This document shows, piece after piece, positions 8,845 to 17,074 of a DNA stretch of 17,835 bases. Within the stretch, counting starts at the first letter, position 1, and every line of letters begins with the position of its first letter. The notes under the pieces were generated by a model. The model saw only the letters and a list, made by a program, of their open reading frames with translations. It ran no database searches and was not told the DNA's origin. The stretch lies in NCBI GenBank assembly GCA_946803715.1, contig CAMPET010000050.1, positions 58,553-76,387 on the forward strand, given 5' to 3'. The DNA is from Beroe ovata. Its lineage: Eukaryota > Ctenophora > Nuda > Beroida > Beroidae. The translations under genes were made by a program, and so were the position numbers.

Positions 8845-11055
8845 GCAACAGCAGCATAGTGAGCAGAAGGGAATGGAGCAACACTCCAGGGAGAAGCAAC
8901 AACTCGATCAGCAACTGCAACAACAACAGTTGAAACTACAGCAGATCAGTGAAGCTGAGAAGATGATTCTAGAACAGGCAGCAAGTGCTACTAATGGAGT
9001 TGACATTGCCAGCATTGCGCAGCTGTTGCTAGGCGATGGCGCTGCCAAACTATCGGACATTGAGAAACTAGCTCTGGAGAAGGCGCTAAAGGAGCAGATG
9101 GCAGTGGAGGCGGCGTTAGCGGGCCGCTTGGTCGAGGCGGAGTTACTCGCCCAGCACAACGAGGCAATCAAACAAGGCAAATCCCTGGAACAGAAACAGC
9201 GCGAAGAGGTCCAGGCGATGCTGGCAGCCCAGCAGGAAGCAATTCTGCAGGCACAGATACAGGAGGAGGCGAGGCTCAAGATAAAGCAGGAGATACTCGC
9301 TGCCAAAGAGAAGGAGGAGAGGGAGAGGAGGGAGAAGGCGGCAAAACAGACCAAGGCGGCTAAAGAGAAGCCATCGTCCTCTCATCAACAACAACAACAA
9401 CCACAACTCGACCCTGTGGCATTCCAGAAGTCTGTACTGGAACACAGCATGATCCAGAACGCGCTGATGAACCAGGCTGCCCTGGAGAAAGCTCTACAAG
9501 AACACAAAGCATCGGGGAGCAAGGATAAGATGACGGAGTTGTTGCTAGAGCAGGCCCGGTTCCAACAAGCTAACATGATACAGCTTGCTATCGCACAGCT
9601 TGCGGAGGAGCAAGCTAAAGCAGTGAGGGTGAGATAGTTGTTTCCGTACCATGCGTTTTTCCACACCATTTCCGTGATGTGTTTTTTCATCAGTTTTTGG
9701 TGATATCTCACAAAATTCACCCTCCATTTTCTCCATCATGCCTCCCCCAGGTGAAGGAACCGGAAGTGATGAAGGAAGCGTGTCAGGACGCAGTACCCCC
9801 TGAGACAGCTCTACTAGACTGTCTCAAGTTTAGCCGGGTCGGACAGAAACAACCGTACACAGTGTTTATCAGCAGCAACTCGCTACTTCTCATGGACTAC
9901 CATTGTCATCTTAGCAAGGAGGAAGTCTACGGGTGAGGGGACGATCTTGTTTCCATAGCAACTGTTGCTATAGCAACTAATTGATACTAAATTACATTCT
10001 CTATTTCAAGGTATCTAGGAGGGACGTGGGACCCAGTGAAACTAACTCTCCATGTCAAGAGTGTTTTCCCCTGCTCCCTGAAAAACCCATCTGATCAGAC
10101 TGAGTGCTCTGTGCTACAGAACAAGATCAGAGAACTTATCGCACAGCAGGTAACCATGGTTACTCCTGACGGGGCATTGCAGTTTCAGGGTGGTAACCAT
10201 GGTAACCCTCCACAGGACATGACAGTTATAGGGGGTAACCATGGTTTCTCCCCAAGGGGCATGGCAGTCTCAGGGTTGTAACCATGGTAACTCTCAACAG
10301 GACATGACATTTATTGGCTGGTCGCCATGGTAACTTTCCACAGGACATGACAGTTATAGGGTGGTAACCATGGTAACTCTCCACAGGACATGACAGTTAT
10401 AGGGTGGTATCACTCCCACCCGACCAGCTCTCCCCGTCCCTCTGAACACGATATAGTGTGCCAAGCTGTCCACCAGCAGCACATGAGGTCACTGGACGGC
10501 AGAATAGACCCGTGTCTCGGTGTGATTGTGTCCCCATTCAGGGGGCAGAGCCCGACCAGCGAGGTTAGTGTGCTGGGGAGTAGGGGCTGGGGAATCGGGC
10601 CCAATAGTCGGGAATAGGGTATTCAGTCAGAGTTTCTGTCTGAGCTCATGCTGTAACACCACTTTACAGATGCAGCTGTTCTGTGTAATGCACACTAACG
10701 ATGGTCGACCAGTACCCATGCACCTAGAATACACGTGAGTTCTTGTTTTTTACAATGATTGTCGTTACCATGGTATCAACACCTTGTTACCACCAACTTA
10801 GTTACCATGGTTACATCGTTGATTGGCAGGTGTGTATGGGATTCCACCATATCCCAATCGCTCGCAGAAGAAATGCGTCAAATGGCAATCCTGTATTCAC
10901 ATCTAGATTCTGGTGTCAAGCTAGAACACCACTGGCGTAACAACATGACTATTTTCACGAAGATGACAGAGTCGCTCAAGGAGAAGACACCTAAAGACAT
11001 CAATTCAGAACAGTTTGTTGAAGTAATGCGCCGAATTGTTGCCAAGGAAGAATGA
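6749..11055 (+). CDS. MPND: MPND-like protein: RAMA domain + Q-rich coiled coil + MPN/JAMM metalloprotease domain
   Basis: Family: MPND pairs a RAMA domain (its human version is reported to sense N6-methyladenine in DNA) with a JAMM deubiquitinase-type domain. Seen: exons 6749-6950, 7118-7389, 7521-8027, 8104-8160, 8390-9628, 9751-9932, 10011-10149, 10387-10563, 10670-10734 and 10830-11055 join in phase to 1021 residues; human MPND is about 470. RAMA is about 50-157, with WASHCKR and CGW..VKYDGKKLEWYK. Residues 159-327 form a basic linker and 328-346 an acidic exon. Residues 347-759 are Q-rich, with 19 consecutive Gln at about 483-501, then charged helices. The MPN domain (about 780-950) has the catalytic Glu in KEEVYGYLGG (about 817) and an intact HxHx7SxxD (H875, H877, S885, D888). 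Odd: the large insert, a repeat-filled intron 7, and a microsatellite at the first donor. TACTCAG ends 2 nt before the ATG. Confidence 0.92.
6951..7117 (+). other. MPND-like intron 1, TG-rich
   Basis: Phase-1 intron joining TPG to SGV. It begins GTATGTGG and passes at once into an imperfect (TG)n tract to about 7085, then ends in TCTATTTAG. The tract keeps an open frame in two phases, so retained intron would give a long Val/Cys-rich peptide. That peptide is a repeat artefact. Confidence 0.85.
7400..7437. repeat. 13-bp tandem repeat in MPND-like intron 2
   Basis: CATGTTACAACAC occurs twice in direct succession, followed by a partial third copy (CATGTTACCAC), just inside intron 2 (7390-7520). 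The same ACAACACCATGTTA word also occurs near 851 in the SMAD upstream region. A low-copy dispersed motif is therefore possible. Confidence 0.7.
8390..9628 (+). other. Q-rich cassette exon (exon 5) of the MPND-like gene
   Basis: A 1239-nt exon (413 codons) in phase 0 at both ends, as are exons 3 (507 nt) and 4 (57 nt). Any of these can be skipped without a frameshift. It begins with a Ser/Pro/Thr-rich stretch, passes into glutamine runs separated by Leu and Glu, and ends with Ala/Glu/Lys-rich helices likely to form coiled coils. The acceptor is TTATTTCAG at 8389 and the donor AGG|GTGAGA at 9629. Confidence 0.8.
8798..8854 (+). repeat. CAA/CAG repeat encoding polyglutamine
   Basis: Nineteen consecutive Gln codons, of which twelve (8807-8842) are an uninterrupted CAA run, flanked on both sides by mixed CAG and CAA codons. 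A pure core with interrupted edges is the usual form of a slippage-prone tract. Confidence 0.95.
9964..9977. promoter_or_regulatory. RFX X-box-like palindrome in MPND-like intron 6
   Basis: GTTGCTATAGCAAC is a perfect 14-bp palindrome inside the 78-bp intron 6. It matches the RFX X-box form GTNRCC-N2-RGYAAC except for one base in the left arm. Binding is not shown, and it may simply be a dispersed palindromic repeat. Confidence 0.35.
10149..10404 (+). repeat. ~43-bp tandem array carrying 5' and 3' splice-site copies (MPND-like intron 7 into exon 8)
   Basis: Six units start their exon-like part at 10173, 10216, 10258, 10301, 10344 and 10387 (steps 43, 42, 43, 43, 43). A full unit contains GGTAACCATGGTAAC, a pyrimidine stretch, CACAG and then GACATGACAGTTATAGGG. 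The last copy is the real exon 8 start, coding DMTVIGW just before the JAMM histidines. The first GGTAACC is the real donor of exon 7. Copies 2 and 5 match the exon copy exactly over 18 bases, while copies 1, 3 and 4 have diverged. Confidence 0.93.
10764..10814. repeat. two GTTACCATGG palindromic motifs in MPND-like intron 9
   Basis: GTTACCATGGTATC (10764-10777) and GTTACCATGGTTAC (10801-10814) lie in the 95-bp intron 9. They share the GTTACCATGGTAAC core with the intron 7 array. This points to a palindromic word that has spread through this gene's introns. Confidence 0.6.
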
Positions 11056-11845
11056 TGGTGTCATCAACATCGGAAAGTGGTATCAATGTGATATGCTTGT
11101 TAACGAACTCTGGAGAAAATCTTGCCTTTGAGCTGTTCATTTACTTTTTGTTAATTGTTGTTGTCATACAGTTATTTTGCAACACTTTCAGTGTTGATTA
11201 TCTTATTTTTATTAATTTAACCATGTATTAACAAAAATGTACTTAACGCTTATTATTTCATTACTGATCGGAGTTTCGCCTTTCGGACTTCGGCTATGAA
11301 AAAGCTGCAAATTTTCTTTCAGTGTAACTTTTGTCCCAGTACCACAAATGAGTTTGCGTATTCGTAGCGCGCGACTAGGAATCTGTGATAACATTCGCGC
11401 AAAACCCATATTAGCGTGGCGCGCACGCGCGTCCTTCTCTCTTTCTTTTGTTTTTCATGCTGAATGGTCATGCGGTGAAAATAAAACCATGTTCTTTGCG
11501 ATATTCCCATTTATGTGATTGATTATTCGAATTCACTGTTCAGGTAGGATGTCAAAGATAGCGGATATGATATCGTGATCCAGGCCATTTGATAGGTAAA
11601 TCAATGCCATTGTTAGAAAAAAAGTTTTAGAATTTCAATAATGTACACAATCAATTAAACTTAGCATATCTTGTCATTTCTCCTATTGAACTCTCCACTA
11701 TTTCAGTGAATAGATGAGGAAATGGCTACCTGCGAAGCTGAAGGGTAAGCTGAGGAGTTATTTAATGACTTTAAACTCGGATAATCATCGCCTTCGAGAA
11801 ATTCTTCATCAATTTTGAACCATTATCCTAAAGTTTTTGTCATCG
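11056..11845. other. convergent intergenic region (3' ends of MPND-like and coiled-coil genes)
   Basis: Both flanking genes end here. It is AT-rich apart from a CpG-dense block at about 11364-11432. An AATAAA lies at 11480-11485, 425 nt after the MPND stop, and is a weak candidate for poly(A) signalling. A small exon-like segment sits at 11707-11744. I see no other coding sequence. Confidence 0.5.
11707..11744 (+). other. possible short 5' coding exon of an unseen plus-strand gene
   Basis: The segment is bounded by an acceptor-like CTATTTCAG and a donor-like AAGG|GTAAGC. It holds ATG 11722 in good context (G at -3, G at +4) and reads MATCEAEG with phase 2 at the donor. Without splicing a TAA follows at once. 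No partner exon is recognisable downstream on the plus strand, so this may be chance. Confidence 0.2.
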
Positions 11846-14800
11846 CTAGATCCTTTTTATCGAAACCTTTTTAGATTTCTTCTGTTTCCCCCCTTTACCA
11901 TTAGTGTCTGCTTTGGGGGCAGTGTCTCGGTTAGTCACTAAATTCATATAGTCCACCTTAAGAATAGGAAAATAAGAATATCTGAAGGGAATTGTAAATT
12001 TCTGTTTGAGTTTCGACAATCTGACATGTTGGCGCAATTCCAAGTTCTGACTCTGTCGGAGCATGGCGAACTTTCTCCGCAGATCTCGCTGCATTTCCTC
12101 CTTCTGCATCGTGTCTAGGAGAATCCGGTTTCGTTCCTCCTCCTGCCGTAGCATGTTCGCCAGGTGTGCCTCGTATTCCGCCTCCTGGGCTCGCATCACC
12201 TGGGCGATAATTGGGCGCGTTAGTTGTGCGTTAGTTAGAATGCCACTCATGATTAGGTATTTTATGGCGCGATTCATTTTGGCATATCTCTAATTATGGA
12301 GTGTCTTTCGTTTGGTATGAGTGATGTTGGTGTGTGATCGATCATGGTGTCAGTGCTGATTGTATCGGTGTCAGTATTATCAGTGTAGCTTCCTATCATT
12401 AGAATGTGTCATTGATTGCCATCATTACACGTGATCACCCCCCTCCCCCCATTACAAGTCATCATGACCTCCCCACATTACAAGTCATTTTTACCTCCTC
12501 GTACGCTTTCCTCTCCTCCTCTTTCCGAGCTAACTCCTCCATCATCTCCTGCTGTCTGAGAGCTGCTTCCTTGTCCTTTTGTTCCATGTTCTCCTTCTCG
12601 ATTATCTCCACTTTCTCCCCTGGTGGAAAAACACGCATACTCATACAAACACATACGTGAACATGAATTGCTCCATCTATCTGAGATCTATTTCACAATC
12701 TCTCATTTTCTTGAGGAATACGATAATAAATACTGCATCAGACGGAGAGATTCACAACACATACCCAATCGCTTGAGACTGCCTCCATCCACCGCTATCC
12801 TCCTCTCTAGCAACTCCACAGCCCTCTGCTCCCTCTCCCTCTCCTCCTGCCTCGTCCGTTCCATTACCTCCTCATCACCCTCTCCACCCTCCTCATTGTC
12901 GAGGAACGAGACACTCCTCTGATCTAGTGCGGATTGGATCTCCAGCACATTGCCACCCAGCGGGATCCCCTTCTCGCTCGGCTGGGCGGGTGGTTCGGAG
13001 CGTTGTTGTCGGTAGGAGCGATCTAGCCGCTTTCTCTGCCGAGGAGCCGCTGTCTGCTGGGAAATGGTGGATGTGTGTTCGAATTAATTGTGCCGATTGC
13101 CGAACATAGATCGTACATCGAATCATACACTCTCCAAGTCTCCCATCTCACCGATTACCCAAGTGTCGTCTCACTGTATTATGATGAGTAATGTTCAGTA
13201 TGTGTTTTGAATGATGAATGGATAACCTGTTCCTCGTTGTCATCGTCTAGCAACAGCATTGTTTGCGGAGTCTTGGTAAACGTATCCTCTGTGTCAGATG
13301 TCGCTGTTTCCCCGCGCGGCTCAGTGTCCCACGCCACGTGCAAATCGTTAGTCTTCGTGCCTCGTTTCTTACGTGTTCCTATACGGTGGAAGAGCAAAAC
13401 TTGAATATTTTTCTTTACTCCGACAATTGATAGAGTACACCATTCATTTTCAACTCTGCAAATCTACCATGTTTTCACGAACCTGTGGGGCCTCCCTTCT
13501 TTTTGGTGATTGAGGTGGTACTCTCGACTGTATCCCTGTGCATAGCGACCAGTGATTTGGGTGGGACACTTTCCCTAAACTCGCCGTCACTGGTCGTGGG
13601 CCCCATTTCCAGGGAGAGAGGTCCCGTCTTCTGTTGTTTAGTCTTGGCACTCCTGCCCCCTGGTCCTGCATTCTTCTTCTTAGCGTCTCCACTGCCCTCT
13701 TTGCCTGAGAAGAGGAGAGAGATGTGAAGTGAGTGTGAAAATGTGGATTGTTATGTGTGTGACTGTTTACAGGTCTGATTTAGCCATGGGCAATGACTGA
13801 TAGAAAACAACAACGAATCGACCATTGCACAACAAACACTTACCAGCCATTCTTTTCTTGGAAATGAAATCCAGAAACACAGGTTAAAAGTCCATATCAA
13901 AAAACACACACACCCACTACATAAGTGTAAAATTGAGATCTACTACAGCTGAGAAAGCAAAACACTCACACACCGCAAATCCAACGCAATTTGAAACAAT
14001 TACAATTTAAATTTTCCCTGACAAGCACAAACAATGATGATACTGTAATAGTGATATACGATACACAGTGTGTGTAATACTCGGAATGTATAGTGCATCT
14101 CTATGAGACACGAAGTTTGAAAAGGAAAACTATTAAACACCTAGTGATTATAACATAAGTATGTTTATTAATAAGATTCCCTCACTAACTGAATGTCGTG
14201 CTGTAGAGCTTGACTAAAGCCACTACGGTAGGATCGATGTCAATGCTTGATGAGGAAAATTTATTCAAAATATTTCCTTGTGTTTTTGTGTCACGATGAT
14301 ATATGTTGACTGTTTTTGCTGACTTTCCATAGGTGAAATCATGGATAAATCACGCCCCCCCCCCAATTATCTGATCTAATAGAGTGCCTTGATTACCTAA
14401 TGAACTGATGAGATAATAATTAAACGAGAATTGGCCACTTCTGTGCACATAATTATCAGAGTGTCGGCAATCTTTGATTTTTGAATTTGACAACATAATT
14501 TACATTAAATAAAACATGTACATTTAATAACGCTACATGTGATAAGATATGTGTAACATACTACAAGAGGTATGTGATATGCGTTACACGTGATATGCGT
14601 AACATATGACATGTGTTTCACATTGTGTAACATGTATACCTTTCCTCTTCTTCTTCCCCTTCTTGGACCGACTAGCAATATCGCTGACCAAGTTCTTGGC
14701 TCCCGCCAGTGCTTCCCTCTTGTCTTCCTCATCTGTATCTTCCCCGCCTGACGTCTGTGTCGGAGATGGGGTGTTTTATGAAGGAGCAATAGCGGCAATG

Positions 14801-16793
14801 TTGTGAAGAAGAAGTACTTGGGGAAATTATTTTGTCGGGGAAGGGTCACGAAACATCTATCGACCGATTCGCAAATAGTTCCACGTGTCTGTTTTTGATG
14901 TTGAAGCACATGTTGTTACTATTTTTATGCTAGTACACAACAATTCCAGAGTTCATGCGGCTGGGATGTGATCAGTTTGTGTGAATGTTCCCTCATTGGC
15001 TACTTCCCACGTGTATTAGAATAGGTGCATGCATACATATTTGTAAACATTTGGGTTTCATATTAATCAAAGTTTTGTGAAGATTGCTTTTTCATTTCAA
15101 CATCACGCACTTCACACAGTTACCACTGTGTTGTACTGTGACAATCGAAATATGTTATACAGCATTGATTTGCGGTACATGAATCATGGCAAGAAGTTCT
15201 AAACTCCATAGAATAGACATGATGTCCAAAGTTACAGGGACCAATGAGTCAGCTGGAAATGGTACTCACAAATGGGACGAATGGTTGGGGGGTCTCGTCC
15301 GAGTTATCGGCAGCGTTGTTCTCCTTGGCAGAGTTTGCGGAGGACAGAGACAGGAAGGACGGGTAGGTGAGAATCCTGTGCTGTCCACGTCCGTTTCCGT
15401 CCTCTGCAGTAGAGCCGATATCCTCACCACTCTTCTGATCAACTGAGGGGTGTGCTGACTGCTGAAGTGTGCGACTGTGCGTCTCCCCACTCCCCATACC
15501 CCTCCACTCCCACCGACCCACTGATAGTCACTGGAAACTGGGTTGTAATTGTCGGGACGTTGCCCCCTAGTTACCGCTACCTCATTGCCCCCGGTTGTAC
15601 TCACTGGTGGAAGTGGTGATGGTCGCCTCTTCCACCTCCCCCTCCACTGAGTCCAGACGTTGCGTCTCCAACTCCAGTCTCAGTTCAGAGCTGATGAAAC
15701 TCTCCTTCGGTTTCTCCTTGTTCTCGTCGGGCAGGTCTATTATAATCTGTCGAGATGAGGGACACCGCTCACTCGTCTGTAGTGAAGGGATGGTGAATTA
15801 CTGAGTGGATATCGGATTGGAGTTTCAATGAGAGTTTCTTAATATCGGATTGGAGTTTATTATCATGTTCCTGAAGTGTATGCATGAGTTCATCCAGGTC
15901 AAGTACTTTACCTCCAGTGCGTTGTCCACATCTGTTGACACCACCACATCATCACCACCATGGTCCCCTGACACCACACTCCTCTCTGCTGTGTCCTCTA
16001 TCACCTCACCACCCTGGGATTTCACCACCTCCCCCTCCCCCTCCTTGCCCCTCTTTCCTCTTCTTGGCGTACTACTTGGCTTCGTGCCAGCTGCTGTATG
16101 CTCATCACTGGGTTGTAATCCGTCAGCAGGGGTTATTTCCTGTTGCTCTTCTTCCGTATCAACTGTTGAGAGAGAGGGAGGGATGTGAGCAAGGGTCAGA
16201 TGACGGGGATAAATCAGTGTCATTCCCACGCTGCTTGCAGTATTTTCACCTGATTGGAGGGTGGTGTTCAGGTTATCTATCTTGTTACTGTCATCCGTTA
16301 ACTCGCTGCTCGTCACACTCTCTGCTCCCAAATCCTGAGATAACGAGATATCGAATGACAAGATAATGTTCAGCGGGCGATGTTTTCATCCCTCTATTCC
16401 CTTTTTTTCCAAATATCACCCGCGTCTACTTGGCACGTGTTTGTGAGGTGTTACCTGGCACGTGTTTGTGACGTGTTACCTGGCACGTGTTTGTGAGGTG
16501 TTACCTGGCACGTGTTTGTGACGTGTTACCTGGCACGTGTTTGTGGAGTGTTTGTTGCCCGGCCTCGTGTGGGCACTATTCCCCCGCTGTGACGTCACTA
16601 CAAATAGAGGGAGTGACTTGGTTTCCTCCCCTCCCACTCCCACATAGGGGCTCGTCAGATCGTCCTGGTTTACCGCGCGTGTTCGGTACACAGGACTCGA
16701 GTACGCCCGTCTCTTTGGCTCATTTCCACCCAAACCTGGAAATGGCCGGCAGGTGTGATGATTGAGTTCTAAATCAATAGTCTTATGTACCAT
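11846..16793 (-). CDS. disordered and coiled-coil protein, family not recognised (11 exons)
   Basis: I do not recognise this protein. Exons, in order: 16530-16793, 16250-16334, 15912-16162, 15605-15776, 15270-15454, 14640-14754, 13483-13704, 13227-13378, 12765-13056, 12495-12619 and 11846-12199. They join in phase to about 738 residues. For the fifth exon an acceptor at 15403 also fits (721 residues). The N-terminal 88 residues include RPFPGLGGNEPKRRAYSSPVYRTR. The middle is acidic and Ser/Thr-rich with IIIDLPDENK. A KKGKKKRK basic patch follows. The last 270 residues are Glu/Arg/Gln-rich, with a likely coiled coil (VMERTRQEERERE, MMEELARKEEERKAYEE, MLRQEEERNRILLDTMQ), then SKLKQKF..FRYSYFP and a lysine-rich tail. 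The look resembles ciliary or cytoskeletal coiled-coil proteins, but that is only an impression. The first donor lies in a 25-bp repeat array. Confidence 0.72.
13053..13058 (-). other. NAGNAG tandem acceptor of the 12765-13056 exon
   Basis: On the minus strand TTTCCCAGCAGACAG gives two acceptors three bases apart. Use of the first or second includes or omits one Gln codon, and both keep the frame. Confidence 0.6.
13844..13850 (-). CDS. alternative first coding exon (internal start) of the coiled-coil gene
   Basis: On the minus strand, ATG GCT G is followed directly by a strong donor GTAAGT. Its context is optimal (A at -3, G at +4). It ends in phase 1, and the next exon (13483-13704) needs phase 1, giving MAG-KEGSGDAKKK and a 383-residue protein with the whole C-terminal coiled coil. 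The upstream exon 14640-14754 also ends in phase 1. So this is either an alternative promoter inside a long gene, or the true start of a separate gene with the upstream exons belonging to another. Confidence 0.6.
13851..14639. other. non-coding stretch: intron, or promoter of the short form
   Basis: AT-rich DNA between exon 14640-14754 and the internal first exon. I see no coding exon. It would hold the promoter for the 13850 start. A 10-C run lies at about 14355-14364. Near 14520-14635 a TATGTGATATGCGTTACACGT-like word recurs imperfectly several times next to the donor at 14639. Confidence 0.45.
14755..15269 (-). other. 515-bp intron of the coiled-coil gene
   Basis: Runs from donor TTT|GTGAGT (15269) to acceptor CTCCGACACAG (14755), phase 0. 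It is the second-largest intron in this gene, after the 778 bp or more around the internal start. No coding or RNA feature is seen. Confidence 0.6.
15809..15858. repeat. 17-bp direct repeat in an intron
   Basis: ATATCGGATTGGAGTTT occurs at 15809-15825 and again at 15842-15858 within the 135-bp intron 15777-15911. This is another small duplication inside an intron of this gene. Confidence 0.9.
16163..16249 (-). other. 87-bp intron with no stop and length divisible by three
   Basis: Donor CAG|GTGAAA and acceptor CTCTCAACAG are in phase 1 on both sides. The intron itself translates without a stop (29 codons), so retention would only insert 29 residues between LQS and VDTEEEQQ. I treat it as an intron because both sites are strong and it has a clear pyrimidine tract. 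Confidence 0.65.
16431..16555. repeat. 25-bp tandem array repeating a 5' splice site
   Basis: Five units of TGGCACGTGTTTGTGAGGTGTTACC start at 16431, 16456, 16481, 16506 and 16531; the last is degenerate. Units alternate GAGGTG and GACGTG, so the array has a 50-bp higher-order period. On the minus strand each junction reads CCAG|GTAACA, a good donor. The first, after base 16530, is the donor of the first exon of the coiled-coil gene; the others are at 16504, 16479 and 16454. Every unit also holds a CACGTG E-box core. Confidence 0.92.
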
Positions 16794-16797
16794 GGGA

Positions 16798-17074
16798 CTA
16801 TAAGATTCTTTCGTAGTAGTTCTGGAATTTGGTATCATGTGCTTGGGTCGTTTGATGACCAGCTAAAACCATAACTTAGGAGCATTGGGATACCTTTCAC
16901 TTTGAAGTGATCAGGGATTGTTGTGACGAGCTCAAAGTCGGCGAATTTGAGCTTTTCTCTCCGATTAGCCGCGTCTATGTGCTTCTGTTGATCCTTGATT
17001 ATTTCAATCTTACGCTTCTCCACAGACGGCATTGGTTGGGGCTGATATAGTGTGATTGCTTTAGTAACGTTCAT
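16798..17074 (-). CDS. small conserved-looking protein or 5' exon, family not recognised
   Basis: Exon 16894-17074 codes 60 residues from ATG 17074: MNVTKAITLYQPQPMPSVEK, then a charged helix with KIEIIKDQQKHIDAANRREK and KFADFELVTTIPDHFKVK. It ends in phase 1 at AAAG|GTATCC. Three continuations are possible. Reading through, it stops at 79 residues. A 31-nt intron (16893-16863, ending GGTTTTAG) gives an 81-residue protein ending HDTKFQNYYERIL, with its TAG at 16800-16798. An 86-nt intron with a weak AAAG acceptor (exon from 16807) fuses it in frame to the coiled-coil gene through ESYSP-MVHK. The given span assumes the second model. A GCTATTTCAG acceptor-like motif ends 15 nt before the ATG. 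Confidence 0.5.

Noticed and set aside
8908-9354. 148-codon minus-strand open frame opposite the Q-rich exon
   Set aside because: Antisense shadow of biased CAG/GCA/GAG codons; Ser/Cys/Ala-rich with no domain.
9143-9445. 100-codon minus-strand frame with Leu-rich, membrane-like look
   Set aside because: Antisense of a Glu/Lys/Gln coiled-coil coding region, which always reads as Leu/Phe-rich; no start context or splice support.
12063-12293. Plus-strand Arg/Ser-rich frame
   Set aside because: Mirror of the 11846-12199 coiled-coil exon on the minus strand.
16431-16555. CRISPR-like regular repeat
   Set aside because: Units are directly contiguous with no unique spacers, and the window is animal DNA.
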